64,000 bases of DNA from contig CALYLW010000312.1 in NCBI GenBank assembly GCA_944989445.1, forward strand, positions 891,566 through 955,565. The letters are read 5' to 3'. The notes beneath the pieces are model-generated. The model saw only the letters and a program-made list of their open reading frames with translations, searched no databases and had not been told where the DNA came from. Origin of the DNA: Ampullaceana balthica. Lineage: Eukaryota; Mollusca; Gastropoda; Lymnaeidae. Positions 1-13,287 of the stretch are shown piece by piece (positions within the stretch are counted from its first letter, which is position 1; each line of letters starts with the position of its first letter). The translations under genes and the position numbers were made by a program.

Positions 1-596
1 GTTTACTTTGTCATTTATACCTCGCCTATATCGTAATGTCAAGGTCTTTCCTCGGTCAGTCATTTTTAGTAGACTTATAAATTTTTCCATGGTTCCGGTA
101 TTTAAAAAAAATATTATTGTTGGTGATACCATATATACCCGTGTAAGAAAATGTACAAAGTAGACAAAAAAATTCAATAACACAAATGTATTTTAACATT
201 AAAAAACAACCACAAAAACTTTCCCGACTGTAAACTCCAACCATGATTACACGGAGATCATACATCATTGATATTCCCAATCATTTTTTTTTGTGTAAAT
301 GAGGTTCTTATAGTACGTCATTGATTTGATGACGTCGTCCCGCAACAAACAGAAGAAATTAATTCTGAAATGATAGTTAACAAAAGATGTCAGTTGAGAT
401 TTTTTAACCGTTAACAAACACGTAAATGAGAAATTTAACCAAACATTCACTTAAAAGTGAATTCGATTTGTAACGTGCTTTAGTTGTCTTCATTGATCAC
501 CATGTCAGGATAATATTAAAAAGCCGCTGGAAGTAGTTAGGAATATTAGATCTCCAAATCGCTTTGGACTTGTTTAACTTTTTTAAAATAAGCAAT
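1..596. other. AT-rich non-coding stretch
   Basis: No gene, RNA or clear repeat is seen here. The sequence is AT-rich with only short open frames lacking coding character. Confidence 0.5.
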
Positions 597-1053
597 ATTA
601 AACAATATAATTTGCAATTGTCACGCAAGTAGTGTCTGTCAGTCAGTCCTGACGCTACTAATTTTAGAAAGCAGGGAAAACCAATTTACTGCACCAATGC
701 ATCAAAAGGTGTGCAAATTAAAGATGCGCTGTAAAACAATATTATATGACGTCATTGTTTCCACTCATATTTTAATTTTGGAAAAGGGATCAATGTTAAA
801 AGAGGATTTGATGACGGTTAATTATAAAATGAAAAAACAAAGGGGGGCACCGTAGGCACCCTGCAACCCCTATTATAAAAATACTTTGTGTACATTTCAG
901 AAAGTTTAATATTTCGTATTTATCAAACAAGGACAAGTTAGTTGGGCTTTTCAAAAAGGTCGGCGCCGTAGGCGCCCTAAAAAAAGTGCATTTTTTATAA
1001 AATAAATAGATTTCAGCTGAAAACTTCCGTCATTTTTGACGGGTGTACGCTAG
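597..1053 (+). mobile_element. Non-autonomous Helitron-like element, copy 1
   Basis: This block of about 457 bp recurs almost unchanged at 43,354-43,806, and a diverged copy lies on the minus strand from 28,007. All three finish with a short hairpin (stem CCGTCA/TGACGG, loop of Ts), a spacer of about 8-10 bases, then CTAG followed by T. A hairpin plus CTAG-T is the 3' signature of Helitrons, which insert between A and T. The 5' edge is only where similarity to copy 2 starts (ATTAAACAATATAATTTGC) and may be a truncation, since no TC start is evident. There is no coding capacity. The segment also contains a short inverted GGCGCCGTAGGCGCC motif. Confidence 0.6.
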
Positions 1054-2050
1054 TATATATATAAATTATAAGCAACAAAAATTGCAGTGCTAAGTGCATA
1101 TGGGTATTGATAATTTTTTTGGAATCAATCCAGTTTAGATAAATATAAATATTAATATGTAAGCAACAAACTTAAGCCGCATTTTTTTTCAACAAGAGAC
1201 GAAAAAAACATTAAAATAAAACAAATAATAAAAAATCGGATGTGTATTTTAACGCAATTTCCAACAAAGAATTTCCGATTTTTTTATTCAAGGAAAACCA
1301 TTCTAGATTGCATTAAAATTCATTTCAAATCAATAATTATAAATTTTTAAAAAAAATATGACGTCATATTCCCCTCAGGCTACATCACACCAAGAACGTG
1401 TTAATATAATGCGCACCGCGCACTAATCTAACATTAGCGTTCACAAATCGGAAAACCCCCATTAACTTTCAGTCTAGATTAAATCAAAAGTCATTTCAAA
1501 TCACTAATTATGAAACTAAACAAACCAATTGCTATCTAAATAAAGGGCTTAAAATTACGGGTGTCGAACGAAAAGAGATTTTCTCAAAAATTCCTTACCC
1601 CAACATTGCTCTAAATATTATTAGCTATCGTTTGGCGTTTGTTTCAACCCGATAGATGTTATGGTTGGCGAAAAATTGACAAAATACTGATATTGTTTCA
1701 TTTTTTCCCCAGGAAATCTGTTCGGTATTTTGTTTGACCCGTGCATACCTTGGGACCTCTTAGCTATGGTTCAGGAGGAGTTGCTGATCAAAGCTGATCA
1801 AAGATCGAACATACAGGACAGACATTTGCAAATATATAAACGCAATTTTTCCCAAGGGAAATTGCGTTAAAAATACACAAAATAATTATTTTTAAAAAAA
1901 AATTTAAACAAATAAATACATTTTTTTTTCGTTGACTTTTAACGTGAATACTGACAACAATATTTGGGACTGTTAAGCCGTTGGGTTTTCTGATCTGAGA
2001 CAAAAGTATCATCTGAATTATTCAAACACGTTCGCATTGAGCCGGGATTT
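1054..2050. other. AT-rich non-coding stretch with a small hairpin
   Basis: No gene was recognised. A near-perfect inverted repeat sits at about 1840-1869 (AACGCAATTT, then AAATTGCGTT, around a CCCAAGGG core). A related AACGCAATTT motif occurs near 1250. The element behind it is not identifiable. Confidence 0.45.
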
Positions 2051-3590
2051 ATGTTTGACGTGAAACAAATTCAAGTAACAAAAGTCAATGTTTGACGTGA
2101 ACAATTCAAGTAACAAAAGTCAATGTTTGACGTGAACAATTCAAGTAACAAAAGTCAATGTTTGACGTGAACAATTCGAGTAACAAAAGTCAATGTTTGA
2201 CGTGAACAATTCAAGTAACAAAAGTCAATGTTTGACGTGAACAATTCAAGTAACAAAAGTCAATGTTTGACGTGAACAATTCAAGTAACAAAAGTCAATG
2301 TTTGACGTGAACAATTCAAGTAACAAAAGTCAATGTTTGACGTGAACAATTCAAGTAACAAAAGTCAATGTTTGACGTGAACAATTCAAGTAACAAAAGT
2401 CAATGTTTGACTCAAACAATCCAAGTAACAAAAGTCAATGTTTGACGTGAACAATTCAAGTAACAAAAGTCAATGTTTGACGTGAACAATTCAAGTAACA
2501 AAAGTCAATGTTTGACTCAAACAATCCAAGTAACAAAAGTCAATGTTTGAAGTGAACAATTCAAGTAACAAAAGTCAATGTTTGACGTGAACAATTCAAG
2601 TAGCAAAAATCAATGTTTGACGTGAACAATCCAAGTAACAAAGTCAATGTTTGACGTGAACAATCCAAGTAACAAAAGTCAATGTTTGACGTGAACAATA
2701 AAAGTAACAAAAGTCAATGTTTGACTCAAACAATCCAAGTAACAAAAGTCAATGTTTGACGTGAACAATAAAAGTAACAAAAGTCAATGTTTGACGTCGA
2801 CAATCCAAGTAACAAAGTCAATGTTTGACTTGAACAACCCAAGTAGCAAAAGTCAATGTTTGACGTGAACAATTCGAGTAACAAAAGTCAATGTTTGACG
2901 TGAACAATTCAAGTAACAAAAGTCAATGTTTGACGTGAACAATTCAAGTAACAAAAGTCAATGTTTGACGTGAACAATTCAAGTAACAAAGTCAATGTTT
3001 GACTCAAACAATCCAAGTAACAAAAGTCAATGTTTGACGTGAACAATTCAAGTAACAAAAGTCAATGTTTGACGTGAACAATTCAAGTAACAAAAGTCAA
3101 TGTTTGACTCAAACAATCCAAGTAACAAAAGTCAATGTTTGACGTGAACAATTCAAGTAACAAAAGTCAATGTTTGACGTGAACAATTCAAGTAACAAAA
3201 GTCAATGTTTGACTCAAACAATCCAAGTAACAAAAGTCAATGTTTGACGTAAACAATTCAAGTAACAAAAGTCAATGTTTGACGTGAACAATTCAAGTAA
3301 CAAAAATCAATGTTTGACGTGAACAATCCAAGTAACAAAGTCAATGTTTGACGTGAACAATCCAAGTAATAAAAGTCAATGTTTGACGTGAACAATAAAA
3401 GTAACAAAAGTCAATGTTTGACTCAAACAATCCAAGTAACAAAAGTCAATGTTTGACGTGAACAATAAAAGTAACAAAAGTCAATGTTTGACGTCGACAA
3501 TCCAAGTAACAAAGTCAATGTTTGACGTGAACAATAAAAGTAACAATAGTCAATGTTTGCACCTAAACAATCCAAGTAACAAAAGTCAAT
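2051..3590 (+). repeat. 35-bp minisatellite, about 44 copies
   Basis: The unit reads GTCAATGTTTGACGTGAACA followed by ATTCAAGTAACAAAA. The array is nearly uninterrupted, with a few 34-bp units missing one A. There are two main unit types: most carry TTGACGTGAAC, while a minority carry TTGACTCAAAC with ATCCAAG. The second type recurs at intervals of a few units, suggesting higher-order structure. The last units are more diverged. No open frame of interest runs through the array. Confidence 0.95.
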
Positions 3591-4127
3591 GAACACAACA
3601 TACACCCACACCTCCCCCACTCCACCTCTGTCATGAATACGCGAAAGAGCCTCGGAGAACGTACTGTAGGACATTCTTATGTCCTCACCGCATTTTTGTC
3701 TGTCAGTAATTGGACTTCTTGTAAGTAGCATCATTTTTACATAAGCCCCTAATTAATTTTCCTCCCCAATAGGTGATTTGTTAGACAGCTTCACGTGAAT
3801 TGTTGACCATAATGAAAGCCTCATAGATCGTACTGTCTGACATTCTACAACGTAGTTGTGTATGTAGTTGTGATCCTTTCAAATAGCATCGTTTGTACGT
3901 GGCAGCCACCCTCCCTCACCGCACTATTCACCCAAAGATGTATTATTGTCAGAGAGCGCTAAGAGTTATTACAAGCAAATCCTGGTTCACAGCCAAAGTC
4001 GTAGAGAGAAAGTAGAAAGCTGTATTATGTCCGCTGTTGAATGCCGACACAAATAGAGGCACACTGTCGATACTGACTTGATCTTGTACCGTTGCTAAGG
4101 GACTTTTCACTATAGTTTGCATCTGAG

Positions 4128-4130
<3 letters not shown>
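3591..4130. other. Non-coding stretch
   Basis: Single-copy-looking sequence lies between the 35-bp array and the TA microsatellite. No feature was recognised. Confidence 0.4.

Positions 4131-4199
<69 letters not shown>
4131..4199. repeat. (TA)n microsatellite
   Basis: A run of TA dinucleotides of about 69 bp is essentially perfect. Open frames across it (Ile-Tyr repeats) are artefacts. Confidence 0.98.
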
Positions 4200-4201
<2 letters not shown>

Positions 4202-5872
4202 TTTACAAGTAAAAGAAAACGAGACGTAAGACATGATGACATGAAAAAGATGGATTGACCATGGGGATCTTGATATGTCGTACGGTCAAGAAAAATTAGG
4301 GGGGATGGGGTGGGGTGCACAGTTTTGTTTTGGGGGGGGGTATGAAGACGAAATAATGAATTCCCCGATGGACGAAATGGACGGTTTGGGTCTGAGCGAG
4401 ACGTGAGTCAATTAAATAGATATAGATGTGGGGGGGGGGTTCTTTATGAAAGAGAAGGGTCTAAAGAAAGATTGGGTTGGGGGAGGGGGTGAAGTTGATA
4501 GGAGAGAGACGTGTGATATAATGTAAACACGCGCATGAAGACATTACGAACCGAAAATAGAGATAGAGAGAAAGAGATATTGAAGGATGGAGAGATTGAG
4601 AGAGAGAGAGAGAGAGATTGACGAACATAAAGTTGGAGAGACAACTGCGGCCCTGGGAAATGAAGCACGTTGAAGAGACATTTTTCTCTAGAATTTGGAA
4701 GCCAAAACAATTAAAGGATTGGAGTTTGGGGGGGGGCTTGGATGGTGCTGGTTTTAAGAACATTTTGGTATTTAGATGAAAATGAGGAAAGAGCTGGTGA
4801 GTCAAAAGAACTCAGCGTTCTGAGAACTTGCGAGTCATGCAAAAAAGGTATTCAAAAGAACTAATGAGTCAATAGAATTGAGTATGGAGTATTCCAAAAC
4901 AACTGAGGAGTCGATGTGAATAGGACTTTATTGTTTTTAATTAACTTAGCCACCGCTCGGCTACAGTTTGGCGTTGTCGGCAGGATATGCAACAGTTTTA
5001 TTAAAACACAAATGGAACAGCTTTCTTTATTTACAACGTTCACTCTGTCCTTGGCACATCAAACTGTTGCTCTCTCTCCCTACTTCCTTTCTTCTATCAA
5101 TCATACCTGGTGCATCTCGGTGTGGTGCTCATGGTGCGGCGCTGTGTGGGTGTGCAGACTACCAGAAATAGAATTGAGTATTCCAAACAACTGGTGAGTC
5201 AATAGAATGGATTATTCCAAAAAAAACTTGTGAGTCAATTGATAGGAATATTCCTTATCGATGACTCAAGGCCTGGTGCGATCACTGACTGGTGAATCCA
5301 GTTCGGTCCCCCATAACAAAATCATGGAGACAAAACATGAGAACATGATGAGTTAATGCACTTTTCTGCTTGTCTCCCCTACCATTGATCGTGAGATAAG
5401 GCTTTAAAAACATCAATAGCAAACACCCTCCGTTGTCTGTCCCTTGTTATTGCACACGCCTCACTATGGAATCCCCTCGTCTAGCCGATTGTAATAACTA
5501 TTGTGTGCCTGTGTGCAGGAGACAAGTCAAGGCGCTGTTTATGGATAGCACTACTATAGGGTTGTGGGGGAAGGGGGGCGTTAGAACGGAATGACAAAAA
5601 ACGGCATTGTCCTTTATTTAGTTTTATAACTCTTAGACTACACTAGCGTTACTTCGAAATACCAGATGAAATATACGCTTTATTTAAAACGCTTTTTAAA
5701 GTTTTTACATTTCGAAAAAATAACGTAAAGGTTGTTCAAATTTAATGAACCGTGAACAATTTTTAGTCAAAATCATTTAAAAGGTCACTAAACATATATG
5801 CAACAACTGAAGTCTATGCAATTACTTTAAAGGAAATTTCAGAGTTTAATCCTGACGTAGCATACTGATGAC
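4200..5872. other. Non-coding stretch with G-runs and a GA-rich tract
   Basis: Several G8-G10 runs occur at about 4330-4500 and 4728, and a GA-rich purine tract with (GA)n lies at about 4558-4617. Short motifs resembling 'agtcaatagaattgagtattccaa' recur in degenerate form from about 4860 to 5250. No coding exon could be supported. Confidence 0.45.
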
Positions 5873-6105
5873 CTTTGAACTCATCCAATAGTGCGCATGT
5901 CTGATGACATGTGAACTCATCCACTAGTGCGCATGTCTGGCGACATGTGAACTCATCCACTAGTGCGCATGTCTGACGACATGTGAACTCATCCACTAGT
6001 GCGCATGTCTGACGACATGTGAACTCATCCACTAGTGCGCATGTCTGACGACATGTGAACTCATCCACTAGTTCGCATGTCTCATGATCTGTGAACTCAT
6101 CCACA
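5873..6105. repeat. 36-bp minisatellite, about 6-7 copies
   Basis: The unit begins GTGAACTCATCCACTAGTGC and continues GCATGTCTGACGACAT. Because 36 is a multiple of three, a minus-strand frame stays open and encodes a 12-residue repeat. The outermost units are diverged, so this looks like a tandem array rather than a gene. Confidence 0.95.
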
Positions 6106-8640
6106 CCCATAGATGTGTGATGATCCATTATAACAGTTAATGCAGAAAAAGAATAAATATTTATGAAAAAAAAGGTAAAACTACAAGAATCTTTGATCAT
6201 AGTTAAATACAAATCCCCAACCAGCGAATAGTTTGACGCGTTCGTCTGAAGTGTCGATTAGAACGACATAATTTACATCAACGTTAGCGATACCCAGCAC
6301 AATGCATGGAGTAACTCGATTATTTTGAAACGGACACAATCCTAACACAATTACCGAGAAACGATATCATTGATACGTCTTCAATGGCGAGGCTCTCATC
6401 GCAACGATTCTAAAGATTTTTTTAATTTATTTATTCTCTGTAACGATTTTTTTGTATTCTTCTTATCTTGTATTGTCATAGTCTCATTAAAAAAGGCCTC
6501 ATATTCTTAGCATCTCGTATCTTTTCAATCTTATTTATATTCATACAATATTATCATTTAACCTTAAAAAATCACATCGTTGTAATCACATATTCTTATA
6601 ATCGCATTTTATTACAATCGGGTACACCACAAAATTAAATAGATGTCTTTTAAAAGACGTTTTCTTCAGATTAAAAGTTTGCAATACTCATACAAGATAT
6701 CCATAGGAATTCCGATTGTTTTAATCTCATGTTTTTTAAGTCTCATAATTTACAATCTTAAATTCTTACATTTGGTTCATTTGGGTGGACTTCAGTTTTT
6801 ACATACATACCAATGTTCTCTCGATGTTTCCATAAATATTATATCATCCTTAACAAAATTTGCTTTGCGGTAGTACTGAATTGATGCGCGGCGTCCGTCA
6901 GATATTTGCGTGGATGTGCAGCTTAAAGGGAACATTGCTTACAAGATCGTATATTCTTAGAATATCGAACTCTTCACATGTTCAAATTGTTAACAAAAAC
7001 CATATTGATATTTCTCCTCCATCCGCTTGTTTTGATAGGATTAGCCACCACCACCACCCCTTCGCTTGCCCATAACATAATAAACCATAGAAACCACAAA
7101 TAAGGCAAAGCTTTGGGTTGTGGACGCGATGTGTAGGGAAGGCGGCCAATACCACTTCATGAACTTGAAAAATCTGCACAAAATGCACAAAGGATAGACA
7201 GTTGATACAAAAAAAAATGTGGCTCCTATATTTTTAGCAGCTGTATGAATCATTTTAGTTTTTTTTTAGTGATATGGTTGTGTAGGGATTTCTATGAACT
7301 TTAGGCTTTGAAATATCTGAGTTTTCTGTGGATGTGACATTATCAGATGAAAAAGATAAAAAGTTTTTTTTAAAATTATGTGTTTGGGCGTAACAAAATA
7401 AAAAACAAAATGTATAGCCCTCTAAAACCTTTTTAATGCTGTAAGAACGGGCTTGTTAAACTTTTGTACAGATAAAAAAATTAGGAAATCGCTAAAAGCC
7501 CATTTGGAAACCATTCAGGCGGAAGGACAGTGTGGTCAGACGAATGCAAACATAAAAAGTCTTTCATTTAACGATTAACGATGGCATGTAACCGCCAATT
7601 TTGCAACGTCTCTGGTCTATTCTAAATCATATAGAGAACCAAAAAGAATTTTAAAAGTCATTATAGTATTTTGTTTTAAAACAAAAGAACAAAAAAAAAC
7701 AACAAACAAACAAAACAACCTTAACCAAATTACCGGAGTTCAAGCATCAGTTTTAGCAGGTTTAGGTTAAACCTCACTATAGATGTAGTCATCAATAGAT
7801 GCACCTCCAACAAAATTTACTACCAAACATGCATTTCATTTAAATATAATTGACTGGAATGGGATACTTTAAACGGAAACTCTTTGTAAAAATGTACTCA
7901 ATTTCGACGTTTAAGGCACAGTCCTTAGAAAGAAAGCGGTGTTACAATCTATTTATTTTGGTGTAAATTTAAGTGTACAGCTGTATGTTTCATCATCACC
8001 ATGTCATTGTTAAACGTCAAACAATTTAAGGTCACACGATTATATAAGGTTTCAGCGTTTAAATCACAAGCAAGAAATGATGATAAAGATGGCTCTCTTT
8101 TACAGCGTTAACACTATCCGTGTCAGCCTAGCATGCTCGCTGTGCTCCGATGCTCAAAAACTCGCGCAAATAAAAATGTTAATTTTTTTTTCTTAAATTT
8201 TGCATTTTTTGTCACAATCTTTCAAAAAAGTTGGGAGGATAATTTTAAAAATAGAAAATGTGGGGACATGTGGTTTATGTCAAGACGAACGTTGCTGCAA
8301 GGGCGGTAATTTCAACTTTAAATGCAAGATGTATGGGATGTCTTATCAACAAGTAGATCTCCGATTGTCATGTAGCAGTTCTGTTACACGCCAGTGCAAA
8401 CCATGGCTTGGGAAAGCCTTACCGCAAGAATTGCTGGTAAAGTCGACTGTTGATTGAAATTTCAATGAGGTAAAAAAACAACAACTCCCAAGCCCAGCCC
8501 TGGACCCGTCTCAAGAATTTCGCCATTGACCCCACATAACACCATGTCCATGAAACTCCCCAAAAACGCATCCGTGGATTCCATTCCACAAAAACCCCAC
8601 TAAATCCCTTTTATTGAACCTTCCATCGCCATCACAGACA
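6106..8640. other. Long AT-rich non-coding stretch
   Basis: Only short open frames occur and none resembles a known family. Notable are T-rich and A-rich tracts, and a cysteine-containing 85-codon frame at 8200-8457 that I do not recognise and that lacks a clear ATG context or splice sites. Confidence 0.4.
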
Positions 8641-8644
8641 ACCC

Positions 8645-8970
8645 CTATCTCCCAGACCCATCTTTAAGCTTCTCTCCAGACCCCCTTCCTTTTTGCCCCT
8701 CTCCAGACCCCCTTCCTTTTGCCTCTCTCCAGACCCCCTTTTTGGTGCCTCTCTCCAAAACCCCATCCTTGACCCCTCTCTCCAGAACCCCATCCTTGAC
8801 CCCTCTCTCCAGACCCCCATCCTTGACGCCTCTCAACAGACCCACTTCCTTTTTGCCTCTCTCCAGACCCCCTTCCTTTTGCCTCTCTCCAGACCCCCTT
8901 TTTGGTGCCTCTCTCCAGAACCCCATCCTTGACCCCTCTCTCCAGACCCCCATCCTTGACGCCTACTTCC
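8645..8970. repeat. Degenerate ~27-bp pyrimidine-rich minisatellite
   Basis: The units resemble CTCTCTCCAGACCCCCATCC followed by TTGACCC or TTTTTGCC, with lengths varying around 24-28 bp. A block of several units is repeated about 165-170 bp apart (near 8690 and 8855), suggesting a segmental duplication inside the array. Open frames on both strands across it follow from the repeat and are not genes. Confidence 0.9.
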
Positions 8971-9573
8971 ATACCCCCACACAAACACATAACCCCCCCA
9001 TCTCCCATGATATTTATACTGTTCCGGGTTCACAGCTCTTATTTCCAGAGACGAGGGGCCAACTGGAGACGAGGCCCTAATTAGATCAACTATTGGCCAT
9101 TCGACGCTCTCAGTTGGCCGGGTATAAACACTACTGTCCAGGCCAGGAGATGTTATTCGATTCGTTTTCACTTTCCCCCATCCCGCAACCCACCCCGTCC
9201 TCTAACCCACCGGGCCCACATTCACCCACTTTCACTCACTCCATCCCTTGTATACAGACATGTTGAAATAATTCCTCTTAGCGGAGCTGAGATTTGCGTC
9301 GAAAGGTGTAACGTTATTACACAAATTTTAAGAATATTTTGTTTATCAATACAAAACGATTGTATTATGTTTATTTGCCTTAACGTTAAAATGCGCATTA
9401 GGAATACTCGGTTAAAAATTAAATACATACAAGGATTATATGGTTATATATTCAAACACATAATAATCACAATTTAATTACACATTTTAAAATTGAAATG
9501 CACATAAGAATATTTACTCTGTTGTATTGAGCACTTCAGTAAAATTTAGGACATCAAGAATATAACATTGAAA
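8971..9573. other. Non-coding stretch
   Basis: No gene or repeat was identified. Confidence 0.4.
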
Positions 9574-9852
9574 TTATGGGTGTACCGGATTTCGGCTCCG
9601 GCAAATCCGGAATCTAGCAATTTTCCACCCAAAAAGTCTCCGGCTCCAGCAGAATTTCACTTCATAAATGCGGTCAAATCCAGTTGGCCGGTAGAAATAT
9701 AAAAACTATATATAATAATAGCTCCGACTCTGGCAAATCCGGAATCCGGGCATTTCTACAATTCCGTCTCCAGCTCCTAACGGATTTCACTTCATAACTC
9801 CGGCTAAATCCGGCTCCGGGCGGATTTCTAAAATTTTATTCCAGTACACACC
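9574..9852. repeat. Dispersed repeat built of 'CCGGCTCCGGCAAATCCGG' motifs
   Basis: Motifs such as GGCTCCGGCAAATCCGGAAT recur several times. The ends are roughly inverted: GGTGTACCGGA at the left, and TCCAGTACACACC at the right. A related, diverged and truncated segment in inverse orientation lies at about 53,300-53,425. It is probably a non-autonomous DNA transposon, but no clean target-site duplication was found, so the class is open. Confidence 0.55.
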
Positions 9853-10385
9853 TAATTGATATACACATTTTGACGACCAACTTTGATCCTTAGCTTTAAA
9901 ACTAAAGCACATATTAGGATTTTAAGAGTTAGCATTTAGATAACAATACTTAGAAATAACATTAATTTAGATAAATGTTATGATGTCTAGTGTGAACGTT
10001 AATTTACACATTTGTATGTCGATAGCAGATTTTAGGATGCACATTGTGATGTTTGGAATTAAGAACAATATTTAGATACACATATGCACATATTAAACTG
10101 CGTCTGGGAGATTGAACTTAACTTTTGAAAGATGTCATCAGTATTTTTACATTCTGAATGTTATCATTACAATAAGAGAAGTGCTTAAAAGCTGCCTTTA
10201 CTGTAATAAACGAAATACATTGTAGGACAGATGCGTATTGTAAAAATCGTTCCATATATATTTTAAAAAACTAAAGTTTTAGTTGAGTATAAAAACACCA
10301 ACTATTGTTCCATGTTAAAAAGAACTCAAAACTCATTGAATCCTAGTAAAAGAGCCACTTCCCCACCTTCACAGCCCATGTTAGA
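9853..10385. other. AT-rich non-coding stretch
   Basis: No feature was recognised. Confidence 0.4.
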
Positions 10386-10545
10386 CACATCTCAGATGTG
10401 CTCCCACCATCAGCAGCCTTCAGATGACCACAACACATCTCAGATGTGCTCACACCATCAGTAGCCTTCAGATAACCACAACACATCTCAGATGTACTCC
10501 CACCATCAGCAGCCTTCAGATGACCACGACACATCTCAGATGTCT
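10386..10545. repeat. 48-bp tandem repeat, three full copies plus a partial
   Basis: The unit starts CACATCTCAGATGTGCTCCC at 10,386, 10,434, 10,482 and 10,530 (partial). Each unit includes an ACATCTCAGATGT palindrome. Confidence 0.93.
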
Positions 10546-10621
10546 ACGAGACGCTCGTCTCTATCGTCATTACGGGACAGAGACGAGCTATCTATACGAG
10601 ATTTACCAACATATAGACTTA

Positions 10622-12640
10622 AATGATCTACTTGGTAACTGAATGAAATCATCTCCTTGGTAACTGAATGAATTCATCTACTTGGTCATTAAATGAAATC
10701 ATCTAATTGGTCATTGAATGAAATCATCTACTTGGTCATAGAATGAAATCATCTACTGGGTCACTGAATGAAATCATCTACTTGATAACTGAATGAAATA
10801 ATCTACTTGGTCATTGAATGAAATCATCTACTTGGTCATAGAATGAAATCATCTACTTGGTCATTGAATGAAATCATCTACTTGGTCATTGAATGAAATC
10901 ATCTACTTGGTAACTGAATGAAATCATCTACTTGGTAATTGAATGAAATTATCTACTTGGTAATTGAATGAAATCATCTACTTGGTCATTGAATGAAATC
11001 ATCTACTTGGTCATTGAATGAAATCATCTACTTGGTAACTGAATGAAATCATCTACTGGATCACTGAACGAAATCATCTCCTGGATCACTGAATGAAATC
11101 ATCTCCTGGATCACTGAATGAAATCATCTCCTGGATCACTGAATGAAATCATCTACTGGGTCACTGAATGAAATCATCTACTGGGTCGCTCAATGAAATC
11201 ATCTACTGGATCACTGAACGAAATCATCTCCTGGATCACTGAATGAAATCATCTACTGGGTCACTGAATGAAATCATCTACTGGGTCACTGAATGAAATC
11301 ATCTACTTGGTCATTGAATGAAATCATCTACTGGGTCACTGAATGAAATCATCTACTGGGTCACTGAATGAAATCATATACTGGGTCACGGAATGAAATC
11401 ATCTGTTTGGTAACTGAATGAAATCATCTACTGGGTCACTGAATGAAATCATCTACTGGGTCACTGAATGAAATCATCTACTGGGTCACTGAATGAAATC
11501 ATCTACTGGGTCACTGAATGAAATCATCTACTGTATCACTGAATGAAATCATCTACTGGGTCACTGAATGAAATCATATACTGGGTCACTGAATGAAATC
11601 ATCTACTGGGTCACTGAATGAAATCATCTACTGGGTCGCTCAATGAAATCATCTACTGGATCACTGAACGAAATCATCTCCTGGATCACTGAATGAAATC
11701 ATCTACTGGGTCACTGAATGAAATCATCTACTGGGTCACTGAATGAAATCATCTACTTGGTCATTGAATGAAATCATCTACTGGGTCACTGAATGAAATC
11801 ATCTACTGGGTCACTGAATGAAATCATATACTGGGTCACGGAATGAAATCATCTGTTTGGTAACTGAATGAAATCATCTACTGGGTCACTGAATGAAATC
11901 ATCTACTGGGTCACTGAATGAAATCATCTACTGGGTCACTGAATGAAATCATCTACTGGGTCACTGAATGAAATCATCTACTGGATCACTGAATGAAATC
12001 ATCTACTGGGTCACTGAATGAAATCATATACTGGGTCACTGAATGAAATCATCTACTGGGTCACTGAATGAAATAATCTACTTGGTCACTAAAAGAAATC
12101 ATCTACTGGGTCACTGAATGAAATCATCTACTGGATCAATGAATGAAATCATCTACTGGGTCACTGAATGAAATCATCTACTGTGTCACTGAATGAAATC
12201 ATCTACTGGGTCACTGAATGAAATCATCTCATTGGTAACTAAATGTAATCATCTACTGGATCACTGAATGAAATCATCTACTGTGTCACTGAATGAAATC
12301 ATCTGCAGGGTCACTGAATGAAATCATCTACTTGGTCATTGAATGAAATCATCTACTGGGTCACTGAATGAAATCATCTACTCGGTCATTGAATGAAATC
12401 ATCTACTGGGTCACGGACTGAAATCATCTACTTGTTCACTGAATAAAATCATCTACTGTGTCACAGAATGAAATCATCTACTGGGTCACTGAATGAAATC
12501 ATCTACTCGGTCACTGAATGAAATCATCTACTGGGTCACCTCTTGAAATCATCTACTGGGTCACTGAATGAAATCATCTACTGGGTCACCGAATGAAATC
12601 ATCTCTTTGGTAACTGAATGAAAATATCTACCTGGTCACT
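10622..12640. repeat. 25-bp minisatellite, about 80 copies, with a 450-bp internal duplication
   Basis: The unit is TCACTGAATGAAATCATCTA plus CTGGG. The first part is rich in TTGG variants (CTACTTGGTCATTGAATG) and the later part in CTGGG variants. The block beginning at 11,191 is repeated at 11,641, exactly 18 units (450 bp) away, including private variants (CAATG, GAACG, ATATA, TGTTTGG). I found a single difference (CTGTATC against CTGGATC). Confidence 0.97.
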
Positions 12641-13287
12641 TGGTCGGCTCCAGGCGTATTTAGCTTGCATAAAACATACCAAAGAAAAGTTGAGTTGTCG
12701 CCTGATAGGGATGAGAAACTATTTAGTCAGGTCACTTAGTCCTAAGAAGTCTTTCAAACCGCTCATCTGCTCAACGAATTTAGAACCGCTCCGACAGTAC
12801 AGAAATGCCATTTCCTCCCCAGGTTCGGAGCTCGTATTAGGGAAGCTACTGAAATCATTGGACCCCCACGTCATCAGCCATCAGGGAGGGTTTGGGCTGG
12901 AAGTTTTGTTCAGTTTTAAAAGCCTGGCCGTCTAGGACACTGTGAATTGGTGGCAGAGCCATGGCGTCACACACTTCACAATTTTAACGAGGCACGGGGG
13001 GGAGCACTTAAAGTGCATTGACTGATCTTGGGGGAGGGGGTGTTGGATCAGAAAGTGGGGGGGGTAGGGGGGTTAATGATGGAAGAATCTGATGGGGGCG
13101 AAATCTTCTATCACATTAGAACGTGCCCGACATACCTCAGAATCTTAGAATTTGACGGGTAAAAAAAACCTAAGAACGCGACCGCAAGAATCTTAGCATT
13201 GGATCCGTTAGAATCTTAGCAACAGGACAGCTAGTTGCCTAGCAACGGACTGAGTCTTATCGGTGGGACCACCATAGTAATAGCAGG
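12641..13287. other. Non-coding stretch with G-rich tract
   Basis: An open frame of about 105 codons at 12,618-12,935 begins inside the array and resembles no family I know. A G-rich tract at about 13,029-13,075 has several G5-G8 runs. Confidence 0.4.

Noticed and set aside
2051..3590. Possible CRISPR-like array
   Set aside because: Units are contiguous with no unique spacers and the DNA is eukaryotic; it is a minisatellite. The same applies to the other arrays.
4444..4805. Ser/Leu-rich minus-strand frames
   Set aside because: They run across GA-rich purine and G-run sequence; no conserved motif.
5814..6212. Minus-strand frame with 12-residue VDEFTCRQTCAL repeats
   Set aside because: It follows from the 36-bp minisatellite; the flanks show no coding character.
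8632..9171. Several overlapping Gly/Arg- or Pro/Ser-rich frames on both strands
   Set aside because: All lie on the ~27-bp array, and their mutual overlap on both strands indicates low-complexity DNA, not genes.
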